In this document: in pieces, positions 1-8,064 of the stretch
Layout: every line of letters starts with the position of its first letter
How positions within the stretch are numbered: the first letter of the stretch is position 1
From: Okeania sp034190295
GTDB taxonomy: Bacteria > Cyanobacteriota > Cyanobacteriia > Cyanobacteriales > Microcoleaceae
Assembly (NCBI GenBank): GCA_034190295.1
Contig: JAXHSW010000021.1
Span: 1 to 64,000 of the forward strand
Length of the DNA: 64,000 bases
Direction: 5' to 3'
Notes under the pieces: generated by a model
Databases searched by the model: none
The model's input: the letters and a program-made list of their open reading frames with translations, nothing else
What the model was told of the DNA's origin: nothing
Program-made: the position numbers and the translations under genes

Positions 1-74
1 AGCCTCCCCCTTTTAGGGGGATGAAAAAATATTCAATGAGCGTATTTTCGTTTTCTCCGGCTTTAGCGGTCGGT

Positions 75-120
75 ACTGATAACTGATAACTGATAACTGA
101 TAACTGATAACTGAAATGAC
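75..120 (+). repeat. Heptanucleotide tandem repeat (TGATAAC)n ending in TGAAATGAC
   Basis: About five units of a 7-nt repeat, ending in the non-repeat tail TGAAATGAC. The same repeat with the same tail recurs near 1800, 2941, 15877, 37730 and 55440. It belongs to the short tandemly repeated repeats known from filamentous cyanobacteria. Confidence 0.85.
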
Positions 121-196
121 CTTTCCAATTTTGGGCAAGTTTATCTTGTTTTCTTGAATGCAGTCTTGCTTGATTTGAGGATAACAAAAGCTCCGT

Positions 197-357
197 TCAT
201 TAATTGATAATTGATAATTACAAGAAGGTTTTAACCGTTACGGAATTGAATATAAGGAAATATCAAGTACACTTTTTTTCCCGTTAAAAGGGTCGGCTTC
301 AAGGCGCGAATTATTTAATTATTAATTATTAATTATTAATTATTAATTATTCGGTAA
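197..357 (+). repeat. Dispersed element, TACCGAATAATT family, copy A
   Basis: This copy runs from an ATTAATTGATAATTG start through a GGAATTGAATATAAGG core and a GGGTCGGCTTCAAGG block to TTATTCGGTAA. The same order of blocks recurs at 1959-2115, 3252-3385, 14178-14309, 19561-19710 (reversed), 50561-50693 and, partly, 55470-55584 and 46527-46585. This copy cuts off the 3' end of the tnpB remnant beside it. No coding capacity is seen, so it is probably a non-autonomous mobile or REP-like element. Confidence 0.7.
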
Positions 358-744
358 CGTCCTTTTCCCTTAAACCTTGGTTTTCCTGATTTATGTCCAT
401 TTTTATCTGCTTTCAACCATCTGTCAAAGGCAAGTTTTACTCGTTTTATGCAATCTTGTAACACCTGAGAATGAATTAGCTTGTAGTCAGGAAATTTGTC
501 TTTGGTATTGACCAAATCTTTTTTTTGAGAGTAATAATCTGGATTATCTCTGAGTCTTGGAATTGGCATCCACCTTGGGGCAGGCGTTAACTGGACAACG
601 GTTTTCTGACCACCACTCAAACCGCTCGCCTAACCGATAGTTGTACTGCCAACGCAACAATTCCAACCACAATTCTATTGTGGCTATTTGTTCTTTGTTG
701 GGCCTTAATTTATATTGGTAGGCAGTCCGCATTACTATCAACAT
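336..744 (-). pseudogene. tnpB: TnpB (IS200/IS605 OrfB) remnant, frameshifted and truncated
   Basis: Two overlapping minus-strand frames together give the N-terminal part of a TnpB-family protein. The first (from 744) reads MRTAYQYKLRPNKEQ and then NRCPVNACP. The second continues with LRDNPDYYSQKK, HSQVLQDCIKR and GKPRFKGKGRYR, all typical of the helical N-terminal half of OrfB proteins. The frame changes near 575-620. The sequence stops just after RYR, where dispersed element copy A begins, so the RuvC catalytic half and the zinc ribbon are missing. It is certainly non-functional as a nuclease. It is similar to, but clearly diverged from, the intact TnpB at 6622-7827. Confidence 0.85.
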
Positions 745-1094
745 AAGGTTCGATGATTGTTATGATAACATCAACTTTCTCCTCTTGAGCAAAAAGCAAT
801 ATTTGTAAATTAATGGGGCATTGAATCCCATTAATTTACCGCCGATTCATCCGCCAAATCAGAGATTATGGCGCGAGGCTTCTCGACGATTTAGCTAAAA
901 AGGTAGTGCATAGAATTAGGTATTGAAAGCTTGGGTTGCTCATCCCCTTTCCCCTCCGGAATGCTCCGCTTTCCGCGTAAAGCTGACCGCTGAACTGCTG
1001 AACTGCTGAAAGCTTTTTAATAATTGTAATTGCCTTATTTTAGAATTAATAGTGGTTCGACCGAATATTCAATAATCTAAATTTTTTATACTTT
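745..1094. other. Intergenic, 350 nt
   Basis: Upstream of both the tnpB remnant and the sigma-like gene. It holds an AATTAATGGG inverted pair around 810-838 (a short hairpin), a CTGAACTGCTGAACTGCTGAA tandem block near 990-1010, and an AT-rich stretch before 1095 that probably carries the promoter of the next gene. No gene is seen. Confidence 0.6.
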
Positions 1095-1787
1095 ATGCTA
1101 AAAGCAGAGCCTACTTACACATTTCCTGAATCTAATCATCCTATAGTTAAATCACTATTCCATCATAGTGACCAGGAACTATTGACCTTATTTCAAAACT
1201 ATCCAGACCAAGGAAAATACTTCGTAACAATTTTTTGTCGCTATGGTATGATTGTCCAAACTTTAATTCAACATTCCGTGCGCTCCCCCGTTCAAGCAGA
1301 TTATCTATTTGCCCAAACTTGGCAACATATATTTTATGAACTGCGTGGCCTAGATTTACGAGAGGGGGCAGACCCAAGCAACGAAAATACTACTCTCCAG
1401 AATTGGTTAATAAATGTTACAGCTATTAGTCTTAACGAAGTAGAAATCCCTCCTGTTGAATCAATTCGTTATTCTTTACAGGTGGCTCCACCGCCTTTAT
1501 GGTGTTATGTTAGGCAAGTATTAGACCAGTTAGATGCACTCCTGCGTTTGATTCTGTTAATGTCTGAGACTTTCCACTGGAGTGAAACAAGAATTGCAGC
1601 ATATCTCCAAGCTGAGGGAGAAACTATTTCATCTCAGGAGGTAAAATCTTTGTTGCAGCAGGGACACCATTATCTACAGAATAATTTACCAGAGGATATT
1701 CAAGCTATCTATTTTAATGATGATATGGAACAGGTTAGTACGAATATAAATCAGTTTCTCCAAGTTTCAAAAGAACCAAAATCCTGA
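1095..1787 (+). CDS. Sigma-70 family (ECF-like) RNA polymerase sigma factor, cyanobacterial type
   Basis: A 230-aa protein that resembles small cyanobacterial sigma-70-like regulators. Residues about 25-95 (HHSDQELLTLF, FCRYGMIVQTLI, QADYLFAQTWQHIFYEL) have the spacing of sigma region 2. Residues about 150-195 (LRLILLMSETFHWSETRIAAYL then SQEVKSLLQQGHHYL) look like a diverged region 4 helix-turn-helix. It would direct RNA polymerase to a small regulon, but the target is not evident. It stands alone, with no visible anti-sigma gene next to it; the next gene is on the other strand. The assignment rests on family resemblance only, because the DNA-contact residues are poorly conserved. Confidence 0.65.
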   Translation: MLKAEPTYTFPESNHPIVKSLFHHSDQELLTLFQNYPDQGKYFVTIFCRYGMIVQTLIQHSVRSPVQADYLFAQTWQHIFYELRGLDLREGADPSNENTTLQNWLINVTAISLNEVEIPPVESIRYSLQVAPPPLWCYVRQVLDQLDALLRLILLMSETFHWSETRIAAYLQAEGETISSQEVKSLLQQGHHYLQNNLPEDIQAIYFNDDMEQVSTNINQFLQVSKEPKS

Positions 1788-2261
1788 TGTACTTAAGGTC
1801 ATTTCAGTTATCAGTTATCAGTTATCAGTACCTAAGGCTGTTTGCGCAGCATGACCTAAGAAAGCTTTATGATTGACATCAGAAATATTCTCTTTTTTTT
1901 ATCCCCTTAACATGGGGAAAATATTGACCAAAATTTTTCGGTCAAGACTGCGCTATGTTCATTAATTGATAATTGATAATGGATAATTGATAATTACCTC
2001 TGGTTAAAACTGTTACGGAATTGAATCTAAGGAAATATTATTTCTTTTTTTTCCCTTTAAAAGGGGAGGCTTTAAACCAGAATTATTTAATTATTAGTTA
2101 TTAATTATTCGGTAATGGTATAAGTCCTTCCGTAATTAACCTAGTGCAGGATGGCAGAAATAACTAACCAGTTACAAAATCCTAAAACAATTACAAATAA
2201 ATACTTTTAACTTTTAACTTTTGACTTTTGACTTCCGGGTAGCGGCATCCGCGTAGCGACC
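1788..2261. other. Intergenic, repeat-filled
   Basis: Convergent space between the sigma-like gene and the Pro-rich protein gene. It holds a (TTATCAG)n heptamer block at 1799-1830, a CTGTTTGCGCAGCATGACC dispersed motif near 1838-1857, dispersed element copy B (1959-2115), and a run of ACTTTTGACTTTTGACTT heptamers at 2215-2235. No gene is seen. Confidence 0.7.
1959..2115 (+). repeat. Dispersed element, TACCGAATAATT family, copy B
   Basis: It has the same blocks as copy A in the same order: ATTAATTGATAATTG, GGAATTGAATCTAAGG, AAAAGGGGAGGCTTTAAACC and the TTATTCGGTAA end. Confidence 0.75.
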
Positions 2262-2915
2262 CTAGTTCAAAAATACTCCTCCTCCCCCAGTAATATTTAG
2301 TGACTTAGTATCTAAATCAAAATTTTCTGTGGAATTAAACCTCACCTCTAATACCCTAGGAGAAATACCTTGAGGACTTACTAATAATAACCCTCCATCA
2401 GGACGTTGGTAGGTTAACGTTAGTGGGATTGGCAATTCATATATTTCTACTACTGACCTTTCTCCTAGAGTCCTATGTCGGCCACCAATTACCTGATATT
2501 TAATTACAGCATCCGTTTGATTAATCAATCTTAGAGTAATGAGACCTTCCACAGGCGTAACTCTACCCGCAGGTTCAGGAAATTGTGGTGGTGTTTGATT
2601 AATATCTTGTTGCTGGCCAGCAGGGTTTCCTACATTAGGGGGTTGACGGCGAGGAGGCTCACTTCTCTCTGGTTCGGCCTCTACTGGTTTTCCTTGGCCA
2701 CTAGGTGGCTGACTAGCAGGAGGTTGACGACGACGAGGTTCTGTATTCTCTTCTACTTCAGCAGGTTCTTTTGTTGAAGGTTGAGTAGGTGGCTTAGTAG
2801 TGCCAGGGGGAGGTCCTCCAGCTAGAGCAACTGTAATTAGTCCCATCATTAAACTGCTACAAACGGTACTAACGATCGGAGTTTTTTCAACAAGTTTAGA
2901 AAGGTATTGAATCAT
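2262..2915 (-). CDS. Exported proline-rich hypothetical protein
   Basis: A 217-aa protein of unknown function. The start at 2915 is preferred over an in-frame ATG at 2945, because CAGGAG lies just upstream of it and the upstream ATG belongs to a dispersed heptamer repeat. Residues 1-33 form a signal-peptide or anchor segment (TPIVSTVCSSLMMGLITVALA). Residues about 35-120 are low-complexity Pro/Gln/Glu/Arg with repeated RRRQPP and EPPRRQPP units. The C-terminal 100 residues form a compact Thr/Leu/Ile-rich beta-type domain (VEGLITLRLINQTDAVIKYQVIGG). A periplasmic or envelope protein with a Pro-rich spacer is the most that can be said. Confidence 0.65.
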   Translation of the reverse strand: MIQYLSKLVEKTPIVSTVCSSLMMGLITVALAGGPPPGTTKPPTQPSTKEPAEVEENTEPRRRQPPASQPPSGQGKPVEAEPERSEPPRRQPPNVGNPAGQQQDINQTPPQFPEPAGRVTPVEGLITLRLINQTDAVIKYQVIGGRHRTLGERSVVEIYELPIPLTLTYQRPDGGLLLVSPQGISPRVLEVRFNSTENFDLDTKSLNITGGGGVFLN

Positions 2916-2940
2916 AATCTCCTGAGATGTTGAATCAGAG

Positions 2941-2980
2941 GTCATTTCAGTTATCAGTTATCAGTTATCAGTTATCAGTC
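2941..2980 (-). repeat. Heptanucleotide tandem repeat with TGAAATGAC tail
   Basis: Five 7-nt units on the minus strand whose conserved tail supplies an ATG at 2945, in frame with the downstream gene. The better ribosome binding site argues that this ATG is not the used start. Confidence 0.8.
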
Positions 2981-3251
2981 AATACAGTTTCCTACCGAAT
3001 GCTGCGCAAACAGATAAGACCAAAACTCATAAGGTATGGAACTATTAGATGAGGTTTTCAGATGACAGAACTGCCAAAAAAAATCCTTCAATAATACTAC
3101 ACTAGATAAGTTAAACGTTCTTGTAAATCAAATATTAATCTGACTCCGATCGATCGTTAAAGTAACTGTGGCCATAGTACTAAATTGAGGATGACTCTCG
3201 ATGGATATGATGACTAGCGATCGCTCTACTACTTCTACGACATGAATTCAA

Positions 3252-3385
3252 CAATTAATTATTAATTATTAATTATTAATTATTAATTATTACCTCTCCT
3301 TGAAAACGGATAGGATTGACTAAAAGGAAAATTTTTTCTTGTTTCTCCTTTAAAGGAGAGGCTTTAAACCTTAATTATTCGGTAA
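3252..3385 (+). repeat. Dispersed element, TACCGAATAATT family, copy C
   Basis: It opens with (ATTAATT)n heptamers, followed by TTACCTCTCC, GGATAGGATTGACTAAAAGG, a GGAGAGGCTTTAAACC block and the TTATTCGGTAA end. It lies directly beside the distal end of the CRISPR array. Confidence 0.75.
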
Positions 3386-3423
3386 AGTATCGTCGATAAG
3401 TTCGATCGAGGTATTATTTATCA

Positions 3424-3874
3424 CCTACATTCTGCAAGTAGGGATTTGGTTTAGGAAAGGAGCAATTAAATTGTTGTTCATAAATTAATAGAAGTTTTGT
3501 TTCAATCCCTCAGTAGGGATTTGGTTTAGGAAAGAATTTAATATTTGATAGGAATTTTGATGGCATTGAAGGTTTCAATCCCTAAGTAGGGATTTGGTTT
3601 AGGAAAGTCAACATTGCGTTGTCTAATTATTTGCGATGTAGTAGAAAGTTTCAATCCCTAAGTAGGGATTTGGTTTAGGAAAGTGGAAGGGAGTTACTGA
3701 GATATTGTTTTGCGACTGAGTTTCAATCCCTAAGTAGGGATTTGGTTTAGGAAAGGCAAAGTTTCTTTTGATAGAGCCTTTTCCAGCATTAGTGTTTTAA
3801 TCCCTAAGTAGGGATTTGGTTTAGGAAAGGACATCATAGTTTCAATCCCTAAGTAGGGATTTGGTTTAGGAAAG
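3424..3874 (-). CRISPR. CRISPR array, 7 repeats of 36 nt, transcribed on the minus strand
   Basis: Repeats start at 3424 (degenerate), 3499, 3572, 3648, 3720, 3794 and 3839. On the plus strand each begins GTTTCAATCCCTAAGTAGGG and ends TTTGGTTTAGGAAAG. Read on the minus strand they end in ATTGAAAC, the usual 5' handle of type I and III crRNAs, and contain the palindrome CCCTACTTAGGG. The degenerate repeat at 3424 marks the old end, so the leader should lie to the right. Spacers are 39, 37, 40, 36, 38 and 9 nt; the 9-nt one (3830-3838) is the leader-proximal spacer and is too short to be a normal acquisition. The repeat at 3794 has C to T at its sixth base. No cas gene is present in this window. 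Confidence 0.93.
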
Positions 3875-4160
3875 AGTTCCGGTCTAGAAGCCTCACACAG
3901 CAAGGGTTCCAGACCCCCAAATATACACGCCCCTTTGATTAAAATATCAACAAGGCAAAATTCACCAAAATGACAAGGCTCAAACCCTTACTAGACAAGG
4001 CACATACACGGGTCAACGTTAGCGAAGCTTTGCGTTAGCAAAAGAATCAGGGTTTGAGCGATTCTGGGAGGTGCGTATGTGGGAGATCGTGCAAAGATGA
4101 AAAACCATCTTTTAACAACTCAATCCACATAAGAATTAACTAAAAAATTACTACTATTTA
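3875..4160 (-). promoter_or_regulatory. Probable CRISPR leader region
   Basis: An AT-rich non-coding stretch on the side predicted to be leader-proximal. It contains an imperfect long inverted pair: GGCTCAAACCCTTA then GGCACATACACG near 3978-4016, against AGGGTTTGAGCG then GTGCGTATGTGG near 4048-4084. The pair could fold into a long hairpin around GTTAGCGAAGCTTTGCGTTAGC. The leader role is inferred from array polarity only. Confidence 0.45.
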
Positions 4161-4317
4161 TTTGTCAAGGTTCTTAATGCTTTTGATCATAACTCTTGCC
4201 AATATAATTTCTCAATTAAAGTTTTGTGTGGCTTTACCGAGATTGATGGAAACCCACCCCTGCCCTTCCCAGGAGGGGAATTTGGGGAGATTCGTAATTA
4301 GTACAATATTTTTGTAT

Positions 4318-4875
4318 TTCATATTTTTAGATTTTAGATTGGTTTTTGTTGTGGCGATCGCTCGCTATAGATAGTGTGAATCATAGTTTTTTTTTACTAT
4401 AGCGCCTGGGTTTTTAGATTTTAGATTAGTTTTCTTTGTGGCGATCGCTATTTTCAACTATAGCGCCTGGGTTTTTAGATTTTAGATTAGTTTTCTTTGT
4501 GGCGATCGCTATAGATATATATATATAGATAGATAGTGTGAATCATAGATTTTTTCAACTATAGCGCCTGGGTTTTTAGATTTTAGATTAGTTTTCTTTG
4601 TGGCGATCGCTATAGATACTGTGAATCATAGTTTTTTTCAACTATAGCGCCTGGGTTTTTAGATTTTAGATAAGTTTTCTTTGTGGCGATCGCTATAGAT
4701 ACTATAGCGCCTGGGTTCTTAGATTTTAGATTAGTTTTCTTTGTGGCGATCGCTATAGATACTATAGCGCCTGGGTTTTTAGATTTTAGATTAGTTTTCT
4801 TTGTGGCGATCGCTATAGATACTATAGCGCCTGGGTTTTTAGATTTTAGATTAGTTTTCTTTGTGGCGATCGCTA
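4318..4875 (+). repeat. Tandem repeat carrying one HIP1 octamer per unit
   Basis: Eight units built on TTTTTAGATTTTAGATTAG, TTTTCTTTGTG, then GCGATCGC. HIP1 octamers sit at 4354, 4441, 4502, 4603, 4686, 4746, 4806 and 4866. The last four are spaced exactly 60 nt apart; earlier ones vary through extra AT-rich filler such as ATAGATACTGTGAATCATAG. Open frames through the repeat (for example 4683-4913) are by-products of a period divisible by three and are not called as genes. Confidence 0.9.
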
Positions 4876-5143
4876 CGGGTAAATGCTCAAACTTAGTCAG
4901 GGATTACTTCTGACTTCTAACTTTTGATTTTTTAATTTTAATTTTAATTTCTAACTTTTGACTTAAATTAATGGCCATGAATCTACGAAAAAATGGTGTT
5001 TAAAAGCCTTTCCTAACGGAATGCTGCGCAAACAGATGCCTAATTATATGCACAAATTTTTCGGCTGATAGCTGATAGCTGATAGCTGATAGCTAGTTAA
5101 GATATGATCGTATTGATTAAAAAATGTTAATAAGCGTTAACTG

Positions 5144-6511
5144 ATGTTCATATCTTCTCAAGGCATAATCAAGCTCAAAAAATCCCTCAAACAGAGAGTA
5201 TTTTTTGGCAATGAACCGACACCGGAACTCATAGCCATATTGCTTGTTTACTTCGTCCAAGGAGTTTTAGGGTTGGGACGTCTTGCTGTCAGTTTCTTTC
5301 TTAAAGATGAATTGGCCATGAGTCCCGCTGAAGTATCGGCAATGTTGGGCGTTGTCGTCATACCGTGGATGATTAAACCTGTTTTTGGGTTTATTTCCGA
5401 CGGAGTGCCAATATTAGGTTATCGACGACGACCTTATATGATTTTTTCTGGCATATTGGGGGCGTTTTCTTGGGTAGCATTGGCAAAATGGGTACATACT
5501 CCACTAGCAGCTACAGGAGCGATCGCTCTTAGTTCTTTATCGGTGGCTATTAGTGATGTAATAGTTGATTCTTTAGTTGTACAAAGAGTGCAAAAAGAAT
5601 CTGTTAGTAGTACGGGTTCTCTACAATCTTTATGTTGGATAGCTTCAGCATTAGGGGGGCTAATAACTGCTTATTTGAGTGGTTATTTACTGGAGCATTT
5701 TAGCAATCAAACTGTATTTTTAATGACAGCTATTTTTCCTTTAATTGTTTCTGCTGTAGCCTGGTTAATTAATGAAGAAAAAGTTACTATTGGGATTAAT
5801 TTTGACAATGTAAAACAGCAAATCAAACAGGTAAAAGTAGCTGTTACAAAAAAATCAATTTTATTACCAACCGCTTTCCTTTTTATTTGGCAGGCAACCC
5901 CTAATTCTGAGTCAGCTTTCTTTTTCTTTTCCACAAATGAATTAGGATTTCAACCAGAATTTTTAGGCAGGGTACGGTTAGTTACAAGTATTGCAGCTTT
6001 AATAGGTGTTTGGCTATTTCAACGCTTTTTTAAATCTGTTCCTTTTCGGAAAATTTTCGGATGGTCTATAGTTATTTCTGCTGTTTTAGGAATGACTACC
6101 TTACTGTTAGTTACTCATGCTAACCGCAGTCTAGGTATCGATGACCATTGGTTTAGTTTAGGAGATAGTTTAGTGCTAACAGTAATGGGAGAAATTGCTT
6201 TCATGCCTGTATTAGTTTTAGCTGCTAGACTTTGCCCACCGGGAGTAGAAGCAACTCTGTTTGCTTTATTAATGTCTATCTATAATTTAGCTGGACTTAT
6301 CTCCCATGAAGGTGGTGCATTGTTAATGCATTGGTTAGGAGTTACAGAGACAAATTTTGATAATTTGTGGTTGTTAATAGTTATCACTAACCTATCTACC
6401 TTATTGCCATTATTTTCACTAAATTGGTTGCCCGCAGCCAATGCTCAAATGGAGGAAAAAGAAGAGGAAAATATTAATTCTCTACCAGTATTAGAGTTGG
6501 ATTCTATCTGA
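5144..6511 (+). CDS. Folate/biopterin transporter (BT1/FBT family, MFS)
   Basis: A 455-aa polytopic membrane protein of the BT1 family, which in cyanobacteria and plastids carries folates or related pterins across the inner membrane. Family marks are GNEPTPELIAILLVYFVQG, DELAMSPAEVSAMLG, PWMIKPVFGFISDGVPILGY, RRRPYMIFSG and ISDVIVDSLVVQ. About 12 membrane segments are visible, and a short acidic tail ends the protein. The length is normal for the family. The start at 5144 follows a long AT-rich stretch; a few later in-frame starts are possible, but the conserved N-terminal region begins near residue 20. It stands alone on the plus strand, followed by the TnpB element. Confidence 0.9.
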   Translation: MFISSQGIIKLKKSLKQRVFFGNEPTPELIAILLVYFVQGVLGLGRLAVSFFLKDELAMSPAEVSAMLGVVVIPWMIKPVFGFISDGVPILGYRRRPYMIFSGILGAFSWVALAKWVHTPLAATGAIALSSLSVAISDVIVDSLVVQRVQKESVSSTGSLQSLCWIASALGGLITAYLSGYLLEHFSNQTVFLMTAIFPLIVSAVAWLINEEKVTIGINFDNVKQQIKQVKVAVTKKSILLPTAFLFIWQATPNSESAFFFFSTNELGFQPEFLGRVRLVTSIAALIGVWLFQRFFKSVPFRKIFGWSIVISAVLGMTTLLLVTHANRSLGIDDHWFSLGDSLVLTVMGEIAFMPVLVLAARLCPPGVEATLFALLMSIYNLAGLISHEGGALLMHWLGVTETNFDNLWLLIVITNLSTLLPLFSLNWLPAANAQMEEKEEENINSLPVLELDSI

Positions 6512-6621
6512 AATGGAGCGAGTGAGGAATTCCGGTATAATCTCCGATTTACCGGGGGATAAATCGCGACCAAACAAACAATGAGCACTCCATTGAGATA
6601 GAATTATGAGACAATAGAAAT

Positions 6622-7827
6622 ATGCTCACACTAACCTACGAATTTAAGTTAATCCCCTCTCAGCAACAGATTGCCATCATAGAAGATATGCTGGCGGTCT
6701 GTAGGAAGGTGTGGAATTATGCCTTGAGAGAGCGCAAAGACTGGATAAACAGTAGGAAATGTGCGGTTAATTCTTGCTCATTGTATCAAGAGTATATAAT
6801 CCCTGGGGATGCACCATACCCTAACTACAGGGTACAAGTGGCCAACTTAACAAAAGCAAAAAAAACTAACCCAGAGCTAAAAAGAACAAATGCTCAAGTC
6901 TTACAGCAAGTTCTCAAGACTTTAGAAAGAGCATTTAGCAACATGAAACAGCAGGGTTATGGCTTTCCTCGTTTTAAGAACAAGTACAGAATGAGGTCCT
7001 TTGTCTTCCCTCAGTTTAAAAATAATCCCATCTCAAATGAGTATATAAAACTTCCTCAAATTGGGTTAGTTCAGATGAGATTATCTAGACCAATACCAGA
7101 AGGATTTAAACTGAAACAGGTAAGAGTGGTCAGACGAGCTAGTGGGTATTTTGTCATGTTATCTCTACAAAGTCCTGTGAGTATTCCGGATACCCCTGCT
7201 TCTGGACACCCGCTAGGGATTGATATTGGACTTGATAAATTCTTAGCAACTTCTGATGGTGAGTTAACTGAACGTCCAAAGTTTTTAACCAAACTACACA
7301 GCAAGTTGAAATTACTGCAACGTAGGTTAAAGTTAAAATCTAAGGGGTCAGCAAATCGACATCAACTTAACCAAAAGATAGCCAGACTTCATCAAAAAAT
7401 CTCAGATACCCGAAAAGACTTTCACTTTAAGCTAGCTCATCATTTATGTGACCAAGCAGGAATGATATTTGTAGAAGACCTAGACTTGAGAACCTGGGCT
7501 AAAGGAATGTTAGGTAAACACACCTTAGATGCAGGGTTTGGCCAGTTCTTCAATATCTTGGCTTGGGTATGCAGGAAACGAGGGGTTTATTTTGGCCAGG
7601 TAGACTACAAATATACCAGTCAAATTTGTCCAAATTGTGGAGCGCATACAGGCAAGAAAGATTTGTCTGAGCGGGAACATAAATGTCCTGAATGCCAATA
7701 CGAAATCAATCGGGATGTAGCAGCAGCAAAAGTTATTTGTCATCGAGGTGTCACTGCGGTCGGACAGATCGTAGCAGAAATTGACGCTCGTTGGCGTACT
7801 GTCGGGGACTGGCCACAGTCTAGATAA
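6622..7827 (+). CDS. tnpB: TnpB, RNA-guided nuclease of IS200/IS605 elements
   Basis: A complete 401-aa TnpB. TnpB family proteins are omega-RNA-guided DNA nucleases that help retain their transposon. RuvC residues are in place: D201 (GIDIGLDKF), E285 (IFVEDLDLRTW) and D365 (INRDVAAAKV). The zinc ribbon has C336/C339 (CPNCG) and C355/C358 (CPEC). The N-terminal helical part (YEFKLIPSQQQ, NAQVLQQVLKTLERAF, GFPRFKNKYRMRSF) is typical. All catalytic residues are present, so the protein is probably active. The omega RNA is expected to overlap the 3' end of the gene and run into the right-end hairpin (about 7700-7905). Confidence 0.95.
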   Translation: MLTLTYEFKLIPSQQQIAIIEDMLAVCRKVWNYALRERKDWINSRKCAVNSCSLYQEYIIPGDAPYPNYRVQVANLTKAKKTNPELKRTNAQVLQQVLKTLERAFSNMKQQGYGFPRFKNKYRMRSFVFPQFKNNPISNEYIKLPQIGLVQMRLSRPIPEGFKLKQVRVVRRASGYFVMLSLQSPVSIPDTPASGHPLGIDIGLDKFLATSDGELTERPKFLTKLHSKLKLLQRRLKLKSKGSANRHQLNQKIARLHQKISDTRKDFHFKLAHHLCDQAGMIFVEDLDLRTWAKGMLGKHTLDAGFGQFFNILAWVCRKRGVYFGQVDYKYTSQICPNCGAHTGKKDLSEREHKCPECQYEINRDVAAAKVICHRGVTAVGQIVAEIDARWRTVGDWPQSR

Positions 7828-7905
7828 GTGCCACTCAAGCAGTAAACCTAAATCGTGAGGTTTGGGAATCTCTCGTTATAATCTTTGATTTAACGGGAGA
7901 GGATG
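7700..7905 (+). ncRNA. Expected omega RNA / right end of the TnpB element
   Basis: For TnpB elements the guide RNA comes from the 3' end of tnpB and the right end. Here this segment holds the last 40 codons, the GTGCCACTCAAGCAGTAAACC stretch, and the right-end hairpin ending GGATGTCAA. The 3' boundary would set the guide, which would then come from sequence after about 7909. Boundaries are inferred from family knowledge, not measured. Confidence 0.4.
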
Positions 7906-8064
7906 TCAATATTGCGTATGGCAAAACAATAGTGAATAAATTTTTAGTTTCTGATTTGTAATTAAGTCAGATTTTTTTTGTGTTGAGCGATCGCCTTTAG
8001 TTTCATTTCCTCAAATTTATATTTCGTGTAAAACTTTAAACAGTTGAGAAATTAGGATTTAATT

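Larger units (their letters stand above)
6520..7909 (+). mobile_element. IS200/IS605-family element with TnpB only (IS1341-like)
   Basis: A tnpB gene bracketed by two similar small hairpins. On the left is CCGGTATAATCTCCGATTTACCGG at 6532-6555; split up, this is CCGGTA, a TAATCTCCGATT loop and TACCGG. On the right, TCTCTCGTTA and TAACGGGAGA flank ATAATCTTTGATT at 7869-7900, followed by GGATGTCAA. Both hairpins share the TATAATCT..GATTTA loop. No tnpA is present, so mobility would need a Y1 transposase from elsewhere. The exact ends are inferred from the hairpins. Confidence 0.6.

Noticed and set aside
4162..4374. 70-aa membrane-like frame downstream of the CRISPR leader
   Set aside because: Its second half is HIP1-repeat sequence and its first half has no family resemblance.
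4683..4913. Open frame with a 20-residue repeat across the HIP1 array
   Set aside because: It exists only because the repeat period is 60 nt; composition is repeat-driven and there is no ribosome site.
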